DNA of 64,000 bases from Isoetes taiwanensis (lineage: Eukaryota > Streptophyta > Lycopodiopsida > Isoetales > Isoetaceae), in NCBI GenBank assembly GCA_021234155.1, contig JAJEKV010000050.1, positions 9,616,760-9,680,759 of the forward strand, read 5' to 3'. Positions 34,640-45,735 of this stretch are shown here, piece by piece; within the stretch, counting starts at the first letter, position 1, and the number at the start of each line of letters is the position of its first letter. The notes beneath the pieces are model-generated. The model searched no databases, was not told where the DNA came from, and was given only the letters and a program-made list of their open reading frames with translations. Both the position numbers and the translations under genes were made by a program.

Positions 34640-34722
34640 CGGGGGGCTCGAACCTCTACCAAAATAACTCAATGTTCTGATAAGACTACTTTGACCAATA
34701 TAACCACTGAGCTAACGTTATT
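34640..34722 (-). other. tRNA-like pol III promoter head (possible SINE)
   Basis: On the minus strand TAGCTCAGTGG (34714-34704) fits the A-box consensus TRGYNNARNNG exactly. GGTTCGAGCCC (34654-34644) fits the B-box GGTTCGANNCC. The boxes are about 60 bp apart, longer than a type I tRNA and close to that of a long-variable-arm tRNA. The acceptor stem does not pair, so this is not a working tRNA. It is more likely the 5' head of a tRNA-derived SINE or a decayed tRNA. No poly(A)/T end downstream was recognised. Confidence 0.5.
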
Positions 34723-35099
34723 GATTTTTATCTTAAATCTATGTTTTATTTTATAACAACCCATTCAATTGTTTTGGAAATATGGTCTATGGTTTCAGGA
34801 ATTGTAATTTTTACATCCATATCAAATCCCCTTGGAACCCCTGTTATTGTGCTACATATTTGAGTGCAGCCAACTAACACCATAACTCAATAATTATCTT
34901 GAGATAATTGTACAAGGCTTTATAAGGAGTGGTACATATGAAGGCATCAATTCAAGGCATGCCCCTCTTTTTATCCCAGAGGACATTTCCACATGATTAA
35001 GGGGTTTCAAACTATTGGACCGTATAAAACATGTGAGTGAAAGAGAGGGAGTTTATTATTATCTGTTGTATGTATATGTAAGGCTCGACGTAAATTTTC

Positions 35100-35790
35100 T
35101 AGCTTTAAAATTGGAGGTTTTAGAATACCAAGTGGCCATGAGACCCATACAATGGCCTAGTACAACCCTTACTACTAGAATTAAAAAAACCTTACCTTGA
35201 AAGGTTTTCAAGGGAATAACCTTTGCAGTAATCATGATACTAGACAAGCAAGAAGAAACTATAAGTAGGCCATGATAACTACTGAGGGCTCAGTAATTGA
35301 AGACGCTCATCTAGAACCTCAAGTATATATAATGCCAAGTCATGTGCAGATGGGGCTATGAGAAGCTGTGGAATGCTAAAGTCAAATAATGACCCTTAAC
35401 CATCTCAAAAGCAGGACATCTTGGCAGAGTATGGCTTTCATCTTCAATAACCTGTACCTGGCAACATGTACATAATCTCGCTTCTCATGGCAATTATGGC
35501 TGCTCCCATCTACCTGTCTCAATCCATAGCTTGTAGGACCCTATGCGAGTTGATGCAATAGCTACAAGCTTTTTCTTGGATAAGAAAACAAGCAAATAAG
35601 CTTGTGATCTTGGTGCCAAAGTGGGATTTATATATGCATGATAATGACCAGTTTTAACTTGGGCTACTAAGGTAACTGCATCCCATTCCCATATCTTCTG
35701 AGAAAAATGACCATCGAGATATTGTTGCAATAACTCGGGATCAGACACGAAGTTGGAGTATAAAGACATGAAGTTGATGTTACAATGGGC
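35100..35790 (-). mobile_element. LINE-G 3' end, best-preserved C-terminus
   Basis: The minus frame 35769-35494 is open for 91 codons: MSLYSNFVSDPELLQQYLDG, HYHAYINPTLAPRSQAYLLV and IASTRIGSYKLWIETGRW. The last block matches ASARIGAHHLRIET of the 3.1-kb copy. A shifted frame then gives ARLCTCCQVQVIEDESHTLP followed by RCPAFEMVKGHYL (about 35445-35380), a CxxC...H...C zinc motif typical of LINE C-termini. The 3' module with its stem (CCCTTGAAAACC...GGTTTTTTT) and TATGGGTCTCATGGCC lies at about 35220-35120. The codon-level preservation is better than in other copies, so this may be a distinct subfamily. Confidence 0.75.
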
Positions 35791-35799
35791 TATAGGACT

Positions 35800-37045
35800 A
35801 TTATAATTAAGGAAAAGTATGGGGTAAATTTAAGTTAGGGGTACAACATTTTAAAACAAATTAAAATCGTATAAAGGGGTTTTCCATGTCAAACATCCAT
35901 ATAAGGGGATGTTTTCTTCAATTTCAAGAAAGCAGACATTTACTCTACTATACAGTGAACCCCCTGGGCGCAAGATTTGTATAGAGCTTCTATAGTTTAG
36001 CGAGGTAATTAGTTCAAAGTCTGTCTTTTTAGTGCAGACAACCACCATGGCATTGCCATCCATAAAGACTTGGCTCCCTCTGCTCCACAAGCAGAACCTT
36101 GTAAGATGCCTTTTCTTGATAGATTTACCTTCTCCTTGTTCCCAGATTCTTTCTTCTTTTGTTTTGTTTCAGCTTTCTGGCCTGTAACATATCTGCCACA
36201 AACCTCCTTGTTGATGCTAGCACATGCCAACATGGCAATGCCACATGGTGAGACAACAGAGGTTTGCTGCAGCCACGATGGTGGCATAGGTGCTCACTTT
36301 TCAAAGGGTAGTTAATCCTCTACAAGCAACTTAGCCCCTCCTAGTGCAACTTCAATTGTTGCTCCTGGTGCAAGTTCAACTGCTGCTGCTCACTGAGAGG
36401 TCCATTCACCATCCTTACTGAGATTCACATTTCAATCCTAGTGGCTATTGCTATCCATCAGACTTTGAACAAATGGGACTTGTAGTTTTGTGATTGGGAC
36501 CCTTCCACTATCAAAGAAACAAATTCCATTCACACAAATTGAAGGAAATACATTCACACAACTTGAAGTAGGCCAAACTCAACTAGACATGCTATTCACA
36601 AATTTATTCACAAATCATATTATGGACATTTCACAAGTCTTGTTTGAAATCCCCAAGAACCAATTTGTTTAAACATCAATAGCTCTTAAGACTATGTAAT
36701 CTTGAAAATTATATACTTCATATTAACCTCTACAAAGACGAGCAATTAATATATGAATTTTATGATTAGATCCCGTATGGAGATTATCTTCTTTAATATG
36801 GTACACTTAATGCTAATTATTGGACCCCTTGTTACTAGTCATATAGACTTGAGTTTATGTCATCTTAGGGTAGGTTCACCATTAAGTTATGATAAAATTT
36901 AAATTTTAACACCTTACCTGTCATGACTAAATTATTTTGCAGTTCACACCAACCATTATATTAAGAAATTAACATAATGGATTTGATAAAAAATGCATTC
37001 ACATATACAAACGTAGTTAGTATTAAATCGATCAAGCGTAGCGGT
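35800..37045. other. No gene recognised
   Basis: AT-rich sequence. Overlapping minus frames at 36287-35851 read partly like protein (SQVFMDGNAMVVVCTKKTDF) but lack a family motif and end at a stop. A GCTGCTGC/GCTCCTGGTGCAA word pair occurs near 36330-36390. Nothing else was supported. Confidence 0.4.
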
Positions 37046-37059
37046 CGACATTCTACACA

Positions 37060-37590
37060 AGACGAGCATGCATGTATTGCATAAGGCCGCATGCATGCAT
37101 CGCATGTAATTTTAGGCCGTTCATCGGGGTTGGGGATGCTACTTATTGTGAGTTCTTCATCGACGCCTCGCCGAGCTTTCTCATCTGGTATCCATGGCTT
37201 CTATTCTTTGATCTCATGCGGAGGAGGGGCTTCTTGCATGAGCTACTTTCTTGGCCATTCATATCCTTTCTAACCTCTTCTATCTTTTGCCCTTTTCCCA
37301 AGCATAGGACAATCTTCAACCTTTCTCCTCGGATCTGAGTATTTGAAGTTCTCTCGGTATCGGGGATATTGTTGGTTTCATGCGAAGTCGCGGTGCAAGA
37401 ATGTCATGGACTCGGCGTGAGCGAATCGACTGTAACCTGACCAAGGCGAGCATGTCGCATGCATGCATGCATCGCGATGCATTTTAGGCCGTTCATGGGT
37501 TGGGGATAAGCTACTTATGTAGAGTTCTTCATCGGCGTCTTATCTACGGCTTTCTCATCTCTCGCCAGTATCCATGTCTCCCACCCTCCC
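37060..37590. repeat. Direct repeat pair with CATGCATG cores, about 378-bp period
   Basis: The block gacgagcatgcatg...gcatgcatcg, attttaggccgttcat, ggttggggat, gagttcttcatcg(a/g)cg, ctttctcatct and gtatccatg occurs at about 37060-37205 and again at about 37440-37585. The cores are alternating GCAT, which is self-complementary. Confidence 0.8.
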
Positions 37591-37599
37591 CCTTAAAAT

Positions 37600-39450
37600 T
37601 GTTATTTATATGTTCATATTTGTTATAATTGTCGCGTGTACGCGCCGTGACCACCCTAAGCTTTTGAGGGTGTAAATGTTGTTTTTGTCGGCGTGTAGCG
37701 CACGTGACCAACCCTAAGCTTTTTTTGAGGTTTTTCTCTATTAGTTTTTCTTTTGGTGATGTCTCGGGTCCGGGGTGATCGCGACTTGGTATTCTCGGGC
37801 GTGGGTTTTGTGGGAGCGTTTAGTAGCCTGCGTTGTCAAGCCCCTTGCCGAGATTTTATATGGCTAGGGTTTTCCTCGACAACTTAGAAGGCTGGGGTTT
37901 TAATCCGTTGATAAGCTCTGGCCGGGTACACTAGCCAACCATTTTATTTGGGGTCCAGGTGTTATAGCTGGATATTCCCTATGTTTTTCATTTTTTGGTA
38001 ACTTTTGCGACTACACCACCTATCATTAATAGAAAAGCTGGCGAGATGAATGAAAAGCCTATCCCGATGTTGGTTTTCATGCGAGTCGCGGTCAAAATTT
38101 ACTAACATAATGAATTCAGTTAAAAAGAGGTTCACACCACTAATTATGTTAGTGGCTAATGTAACAGATTTTGTTAAAATTAGGTTCACACATAAGTGTT
38201 GTTATGTTAGAGGGTGAGCAAAAAAAAATTTAAATGTCTTAAGTGTCCTCTCAAGGAGGGGTTAACATTTGCACTACAACCGTTCAATTTTTTTTGAAAT
38301 TGCTAAATTTTAACATAGCGGGATTATGTGTCTATTAATATTCTTAGCAAAAAAATACTAATACGAACACTTTTTTCCCAATGGGAGCCCGTATAATTGA
38401 ATTTATCTTCGTATAATGATAAGAAAATAAATGTAGTCATCAAAAACTAGTGACATTTAGTTAGTTAAATTACCTGGCGTGGTGATTAGGGTTTTTTGTT
38501 GTTATATACTCCTTGGAGTCTTTCCTTTTCTTCATCTGCACATCTTCATCTCCATGCTTTCGGTTTGATCCCTTATTTCTCTTGCATGCCTAGTCCATTC
38601 CTTTCTTATTCAACCATGTTTACAGTTTTGATGGCTTTTTCTCCTGCCATGCTACCTATTCCCACGTCCGCTTTCTTGGTGGCGGTGCAAAGTCCTTAAC
38701 GGCGGAAGGCTTTCTAATCAAAAATCTGCGGTGCAGTTCTAACTTCAGCTGATAGAGCATGTACGGTGCTGGCGTGAGCACGGGAGCCGGATGCATCTGA
38801 GCCCAAGATTTAGCCTGGGATCGCGATAATCCAGGCCCGATAATAACAAGCTATGGGGCGTCGCCGAGCCTGCAATAAGCGATCTGGGGGGCGATAAACG
38901 ATCACGGGGAGCTATGGATGCGGCCGGGTGAGGCGAGGATCGATAAATGTAGCTATGGTGCTGGCTTGGGGTGAAACGGACACTGCTTAGGTTGAGGAGG
39001 TTAATCCCCTTGCGAGCATTGTATGGCAAATAAATAAATAGCCCTCGCCCTCCGGATCCAGCGCATCCACGGCTATTGATTGCTGCCCCGGCCGCCGCGA
39101 ACAAGAAAAGTGGAACAAGGAAATGAGCGGCAAGAGCCGCCCAACTTTGCCCGATTCATTTTCCGGGGGTTTTGCCACGGATTCAAATGGGATCTTTGAT
39201 AATCCAGTTCTGGACTTGATAATGAGTTGCGACCTGATAACCGACCTTTGATCCTCCATCCAAGCTATGATAACCCGAGCTATGGGAAGCTCGGATCCTG
39301 GTATGGATGAGATGGGCGCCTTACGCCTGGTTAAAGGGGATAAAGACCCGCGCTCACCCCGTACCCTTGATAAATGGGCTCGCCCTTTATGCGAGGTAAT
39401 GGGCCCTCATAATTATTTATCCCTTTCATCAAATCTTCCTCGCTATTAGC
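37600..39450. other. No gene; small inverted and direct repeats
   Basis: The phrase cgtgaccaccctaagctttt is repeated at about 37646 and 37699 with minor change. A perfect 11-bp inverted repeat, ACTAACATAAT...ATTATGTTAGT, spans about 38100-38153. It is followed by a weaker tandem copy to about 38215, MITE-like in style. From 38740 to 39400 the sequence is GC-richer, with overlapping antisense open frames that have no recognisable domain. Confidence 0.5.
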
Positions 39451-41760
39451 CTTTTTTTCACCTGATTAAGGCTTTTGTTGGGGGTTTGTTGGGATTCTAG
39501 CATTGATCTTCCTAAGCATTTTGTTTAGACTCGATTTTATCCACGGTGATAATAGGTTTTCTCATGAAGTCCATTTTTAGAGGCTATGCTGAGTCCATTC
39601 CGAAGGCTTTGACCATGTTTATGTTTTAAGTTTGTCCTCTGGCAATTTGTTGTAGTGAAACAGAGTGATCACAAGAAGCCTGTTGTCTATTCTTTTCTGG
39701 CTACTTGCTTTCTTCTCAGGTGTTGGAGCAAAGTGGTTCTCACGTGGTTCTTGTGGTACATTATTTGCCCATCCAAGTTTCCTTGCAAGTTTGTTCTTTC
39801 CTTTCTTTCCTTCTAAGCATCATGTTTTAGAGTTTAGGTTACTAAGGCTGCTAACGCGGGATTAGCTGTCGGGAGTGGAAATGTCCTTTGGAAGAGACCT
39901 TTGTGCTGGACCATGGCATTAGGGATGCCTTAGAAGATCAGGTTTAAGGTCAAATGCGTGCCCCATCTTGGGCAAAAGGAATGGAGTGGAGGCTTGTTGC
40001 TCATAGGCTTGTTAGGTTTGGTGAATTGGACATGAGATTGAGCCGAAAAAAATATTGAGAGCAAACTAAAATTAGATAAGCAGTTCTATTTCACTCCTTT
40101 ATGCGCGAAGATAACAGAGATGTTCGTGATAGACAAAATAAGCAATCTTTCCTTTCCAGTTTTCCTTCTTGATAGTGTTATGGCATTTTTGAAATTTTGT
40201 TGTGGTTTTAGTTCTAGATTGAGACTGAGAATTTAGAACTGAGAATTTCTGCCTCCCTTGCTTTGTTGCAGTTTGTTGCACTTATGATATTGCATTAATG
40301 TGCACTATTTCATCGAGCTATATTGGTCCTTCCCTTTGATTTCCCAAGCACTTTTTGATTTATGTAGGGTGGCTTTGGGTATGTTTTGAACAGTTGGGTT
40401 ATCAGGAGTGATTGAATCTGTGATTTGAGTGATCTTGCTTATGTAGTTGCCCTTTTTTCTGTGTTCTTCATGCAGGCTATTCTCACTTGTTCACTTTCGA
40501 GTATTGTATCAGCCGCAATGGGGAAGTATTGACTATGTTGCATTAGATTTTGGCATGATGGGCAATTAGACCTCATGGTTCTTTCAAAGCTAGTTTCTTT
40601 GTTATTTCTATTTTGGCATCTCTTGGCATATTTATTCAGGGATGACTTATAGAGCTTGAAGATGTCATTCCTATTTGACTTTTGCATCTTGCTCTTAACT
40701 TTGTTCCCCTTACTTACTTTTGTTTGGTGTTTTTGGGCCGAGATTGAACAAAATTTTGTGACGAACTTGGATGTTCTTAGCCAAGAAATTAACAGATGAT
40801 TGAATCATCTTGAATTGTTGCTACTTACATTTAGATTTGTGACTATATTATAAATGTTTTGGCTATCCTCACCCGATCTTATCTAATTGTGTTACTTATT
40901 TTCAATGTGCTTGGCATGTTTTGCTTATTGGGAACATGTATAGTTGATGTGCACCTTTGTACTTTGATGTTCAGGGAGAAGTTAGAATAGCTTTCCTGAA
41001 CTTGCACTTATGACTTTGTCTAGGTCTTGTCTATAGTTTTCTAATCATAGAGTCTTTAGGCCTTTAACATTGCAACTACTATCTTGGCCCTTTTTATACA
41101 ACTCTATCATACCTAATACTACTGAAGGTGCAACTTTAAGATGTGCCTTGTAGATGTTGAATTTTAATAGGTTGCTGAATCTTGTGCGATTTTAAGGAAT
41201 CTTGAGTATCGTTTCGTTTATCTCTCTGGCATCACCATATCTTATTTTGTCCATTTGTTTTTACAAAAATCATTGGTTTTTTAGCAACATTTATGGTTGC
41301 TTATGGGTTTCTAAGTCTGCATATTCAATGATTTGCCATGTGGTAGAAAATATTTGCCTAATTTGTGGTCCTTAATCTGGCTTAAGATTTATGAGTGTCT
41401 TTAATACGGTAGGAGTCTCTTTACCCCTTCTGTACCATGGACCATTTTGCCACTTTAATATTCTATTCTAAACTATTCTATTCTATTCTCAACTTTCTTG
41501 TGGGTTATGAATTGACTGTTGTCATTGTTTGAACAAGAACGCTGGGTTGAAAACTATAGGAATTTGACCACAATGTCTTCTATTCGCCAGTATTTCTTCT
41601 ATTGCATTGCTAGCGTTGTTTGTTTCATATGGTTTTAAATCTATGTGGTAATGGGTAATCGTGAGTTTCTAGGCTGCATATATGTTTTTTTTTAGAAGTT
41701 ATGCAAATATTATAGATTTTTACTTTTCACACTACCGTCTATAACATTTTAAATTTCTCT
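39451..41760. other. No gene recognised
   Basis: T-rich, intron-like text without a coding frame or repeat structure that I can support. It may hold the 3' terminal region of the DIRS-like element that begins at about 41764, but no terminal repeat was identified. Confidence 0.4.
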
Positions 41761-41763
41761 CTT

Positions 41764-42620
41764 TTAACTCCTCCTGCTAAATATCTTGCCTCCATCTGCT
41801 ACCTTGGACCTATCGTTTTCACCAATGGCAGAAAGGCAATGCTTGAACCAAATTCTCAGAGCGGAAAAAGAAACAAACTTTCTCCTCAAAAAACAACCAT
41901 GATGCGTCACACGGATACCTCTGATCAAATGGCCGCCAACCACACCATCTAATTCAACATATTTCCCTAAATTCAACAATCTCTCCAGAAGGTCAACAGG
42001 GCAATAAGGACTGGAGAGACGTGCAATAGAGAACCAGCCACCAACCCCCAGCTGGTCTGTCTTTGAGGAATGGATACAAAGGCTTGCGTGGGTATCCAGA
42101 ATCAATATCTCATTACAAAGCAAAGATAGCAGCTCCTTACTGCACAGGAAAGCGACAATAACAATAGATGTACATATTATAATGTCCAAAAGAGGAGTTG
42201 TAGTTCGAAAAGCTTGCGGATCATATGAGGAAGGATGGGCTGTTTCTTCTTAAGCGATGGGGTGGACAATCTCTTAGCCACATCTTGGACAAGGGCAACT
42301 AGAGGATGGTCTATAGGTTTTGGTAACTAGCAAGATTTGTGATAAAAAGCAACATCAGCAATGGTAGTGCTGACATGCCCCAATGGATTAGAAAAGGAAG
42401 TCAGGAGCAATGTGAGAAAAAGTCAAATAGTAGAAGACTCAGCAGGCAGGTAAGCTAGGTTCTTAGACTTGCACCAATTCTTGAAAAGATTCCAAGCATG
42501 TTGATAACCTCTCAAAGTACTCCCAGATCTAGAAGACATCAACAACTGCTGAAAACAATTCTTCAACTTAACCAACTCATTCTCACCATCCAACGTTAGC
42601 CAAAACTCTGAACAAAAAAC
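41764..42620 (-). pseudogene. DIRS tyrosine recombinase (YR) remnant
   Basis: The N-terminal core-binding half reads SGSTLRGYQHAWNLFKNWCK, then LAYLPAESST, TIADVAFYHKS, VALVQDVAKRLSTPSLKKKQ and PILPHMIRKLFELQLL. All are typical of the YR domain of DIRS elements. The catalytic half (42189-41764) has VAFLCSKELLSLLCNEILIL, where family members have an Arg-Ser-Glu-Leu box. Here the catalytic Arg position reads S/K. SKTDQLGVGGWFSIARL and YCPVDLLERLL follow, keeping the beta-hairpin Lys. The H-S-x-R-x-G-G region seems reduced to VADGGKIF, without the His and Arg. In the family this enzyme integrates circular cDNA. Here it is catalytically dead. Confidence 0.8.
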
Positions 42621-42689
42621 ATCTGCAAGAACAATGAACTCATCTAATTAGTATTCACAACTCGCAATGCAATAATAGGACTTGTTGGC

Positions 42690-43437
42690 TTCTGAAGTGG
42701 CAACTTAGAGGATGCACTAGGTACAAGACCTTTTCCACCAGTAGGAAAATACAGGTGATCTACAATCTTCGAATCCCATTCTCCAGTATCATTGTATAGG
42801 GCTGGCCACCATGGAGCTGATTCTCAACGAAAAACCACCAGGGTGCAGTCGGCTTTGCAAGCTCTAGCAAATGTAAAAGCTTTAAAAGTCAAGGCTGGTG
42901 GGGGGAAGCAATAGTTATTTGCATCATTCCAAGACTGAGAGGACGCATCCGGAGGGCAAGGATCTCCTGGTATAGGGTGCCAACAATAGAAATTAGGTAG
43001 GAGATGGTTGTCTAAGTTGGCAAAACGATCCAAATTATGGGGTCCCCAGGTTAGGTCAATGATGCGAAAAACCTCAGGCGTCAAACTATAGTCATCAAAA
43101 TCTCCCTGCTTGAGGCCACGGGAATCCAAACGGGATTCAGGATGATGTTATGACGAAGACATAAAGTAAAGATCTGAAGACACAAGCAATGAAGGATCGG
43201 GATCTGAGAGCCCCCTTTGTTTAAAATGTAGAAGCAATTTAAGGAGTCTTTATATGCAAGCAGACACTTTCCAGCAAGATTGACAGCATGGAGCTCAAGG
43301 AAATGGGCTAGGGCTGAAAGCTCTCTAGTTGTAGATGATAAAGATTGTTCGGTTTCATAAAAAATTCCACTAAACTCATTACGCACAACATAATCATAAA
43401 CCCACACACCCCACCGCGACCACAGCCACATCATCAT
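42690..43437 (-). pseudogene. DIRS RNase H plus methyltransferase-like domain remnant
   Basis: The RNase H part (43437-43081) reads GIFYETEQSLSSTTRELSAL, AYKDSLNCFYILNKGGSQIP, and ILNPVWIPVASSREILMTIV. These match the S-x-x-REL, DN (here DS), NKGGS and WIPR-x-xN stations of DIRS RNase H. It is followed in frame-shifted continuity by FRIIDLTWGPHNLDRFANLD and NHLLPNFYCWHPIPGDPCPP, then FPPPALTFKAF (PPP). This segment, seen in DIRS polyproteins, has WGPHxxDRFA and a PPP box. The end reads SAPWWPALYND near 42800. Confidence 0.85.
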
Positions 43438-43439
43438 AG

Positions 43440-44905
43440 GAGAAAAATCATAGGAAGGAAGGAAGGAAGGAAGGTACTTTTATCGTCCACGGAGACCAAT
43501 GGGTCTATGGGACCCAATACAAACGCAGCCACAGCGGATTACTTCGCCTCGGATTAAAAACCCCCGCCCGGAAGGGTTTTCGAGGGAAAAACGCGGGCGA
43601 CAATCGATCACCGGACAAACTAACATACAAAATAAGAAACACCCAAATATATACAATCATGCACCGCACCCGCATTACCTAATCAGCGAGCAGTCAGGCG
43701 GGGGCAAAAGGTGACCTCGCAGGTCCAGTACCTCCCGAATATACGACCCGGGGCACGTGTCTTGGCGGTGTGTTCATCGCCGGCAAATGTAAGCACGCCC
43801 CAGGCCATACTAAGGGGAGCGTGATCCGGCTGATCGGACGAACGCCGGCAACTCGAAAGTGTGAGGCTCATCCTCAATGGCACCCGTTTGACAAGATCGC
43901 GCAGAGCTTTGTCTGGCGGGGCTCCCCGAATCCACCCTCCGGCCTCGATCACGAAGATGGTGGGCACCTCGCGAATGGAGGCAATGAGTCCGGGCGGTGG
44001 GAGGAACGCAGTAGAGGCATGGGCCCCCCGGGCTATCTGAGGTTGATGTGCTCCCTTGAATGGGCCGTTTTGACCTGCTCTAGAGCCTTGGGTCCCGTGA
44101 GCTTGCCAAAGAAACAAAAGCGTCTAAACGTACTCCATGCTCCCGATCGTATTCACACGCCGATCTGTGCTCTTCCAGACGTTCCATCTGGCCGAACCAA
44201 TGATCTCTCTTCTTACCCTCCAACAAGGCCCTAAGCCGCCGCGGACTCATTGCCCGCGGTGTAAGCGGTCGCGAGGCCGAAGCATCACCCATAGTAACCA
44301 CTTTCAAAAATAGGCGATGTGTCTATCAGGATCGGCAGCCCAGGCGGCAAAAATCCGGTTTCTGCGGCCGAGAACTCGATAGGGGCGGGTTTCACCCCCA
44401 AATGCCCGTACAAAATGCCTTCACTTTTTGCTCCAAAGTCATTCCATGTTGCCAAAGAAGCCGGGCCCCAAACCTCGACCCCGCATCTGAAGGGCCGTTC
44501 TGACCGGTGCTGGAGCATGTGACCGATGGCCCCAATCATAGAGCTCTGCCTCAGTGTTGTTGTTCGCATGGCATAAAAGCGCTTTTCCGGCCTGGCCACC
44601 CGCAAGCGGATAGACGCCCCCAGCCAGAGCGAGGAGGGGAACTCCACCCCTAGATACTTGTAGGTGGGCGGACGCAGTGCCGCCCCCGATATGTGAGTGC
44701 GTGAGGCATGGGGTGACGGAAGAGGATATGAGAACCACCCCGTCTTGGCCAGATTCACGCCATGTCCGTAGCCCTACGAATGTGTCTAGGGCATCCGTGA
44801 GACCGCATAGCTTCGGGTGGGGCAGCAGAGGCCAACATCGCCCCGCGATAGATGAGCCGGGCGATGACCCGTGCAAAAGTCGTATGCCATCCCCCCATGC
44901 TCAGA
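43440..44905 (-). mobile_element. LINE-G copy inserted in the DIRS-like element
   Basis: A minus-strand 5'-truncated LINE-G. The coding part begins at about 44880 with LCGLTDALDTFVGLRTW, then PPTYKYLGVEFPSSLWLGAS (44670), GVEVWGPASLATWNDFGAKS and YGHLGVKPAPIEFSAAETGF. Near 44200 it has GKKRDHWFGQMERLEEHRSA. The 3' module is very clear: CCTCGAAAACCCTTCCGGGC with GGGGGTTTTT, then GTATTGGGTCCCATAGACCC and GTCTCCGTGGACGATAAAAG. It ends in (CCTT)n at about 43455-43472, on the minus strand. DIRS reverse-transcriptase sequence ends at about 44910 and RNase H sequence resumes at about 43437, so the boundaries are tight. Confidence 0.9.
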
Positions 44906-45735
44906 AGCCGTGGCTCTTAACCCGATCAATGTAGAGTGGTTCCCAAATGAGAGCATAGTTTAACAAATCGAACCACTGCGACCACGCATCGATCTCAACC
45001 ACAGCAAATGGGTTCAAGTGAACGAACTGGGACCATGAGGCAATGGAAGCATAAAGATTTAAAAGGTGAAAACTAAGGAGTTTACAAAAAGGGCAAAACA
45101 CTGCTTTAAATGATGCAATCATACCCAGGAAAGAAGCAAGTTTACGAGTAGGCACCCTAGTCTCCTTAGAAAGCATTCTGGCCAAATCCAAAAACTTTTG
45201 TCGGTGCTGTGGTGCAATGGATAAGAGTCCTATCTTAGAATTGACCATATACCCTAGGAACTTCACCTCAAAAGAGAACTCAAGTTGATACCTGTGTGGG
45301 GTAATACTAAACCAACAGAGTTAAAGGCTTGTAGGACAAAAGCACGTGAGGAGTAAAAATGTTTGGCAGCCACTGCAAAAATGAAGTCGTCCACATAGGG
45401 AATGCAGTTGATACCATGAACAAAAAAGACTTGCCCTAAAATTGGAAACCCAAATAAGTCCAAGCTGATGGACGCATAGCCACATGGTGATAGTCAGAAT
45501 GAAGATCTATGGTAAATAAGCCATCACCCCTTCTCAAAAACATTGGCAACTCGTTGATGGTTTCATACTTATTCTTACACTCTAAGAATTGGTTGACAAA
45601 CAGAGGTCCAAGATCAAACGAAATTTGTTACCTGCTTTGGGGATCACGCCCAGAGGAGGGCTAATGACAGGGGTAGAAGGAGACTCAACGGCCGCACTAG
45701 CCTTAATCAAGTCCTACACAAAAGAAGAGTGGTGA
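44901..45735 (-). pseudogene. DIRS reverse transcriptase remnant
   Basis: Minus-strand reading in order: DLIKASAAVESPSTPVISPP followed by LGVIPKAGNKFRLI (45735-45625), then NELPMFLRRGDGLFTIDLHS with DYHHVAM (motif A Asp in TIDL), SAWTYLGF, FFVHGINCIPYVDDFIFAVA (catalytic YVDD, about 45380) and KFLGYMVNSKIGLLSIAPQH. RKLASFLGMIASFKAVFCPF closes the thumb. GVIPK..., DLHSDYHH and the FLGYMV...SFLG arrangement are DIRS-like and not LINE- or gypsy-like. The catalytic box is intact, but frameshifts separate it from motif A. Confidence 0.85.

Noticed and set aside
38745-39259. Overlapping minus-strand frames of 90-119 codons
   Set aside because: They lie in a GC-richer patch, have no conserved motif, and overlap each other in different frames. 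Nothing indicates a real protein.
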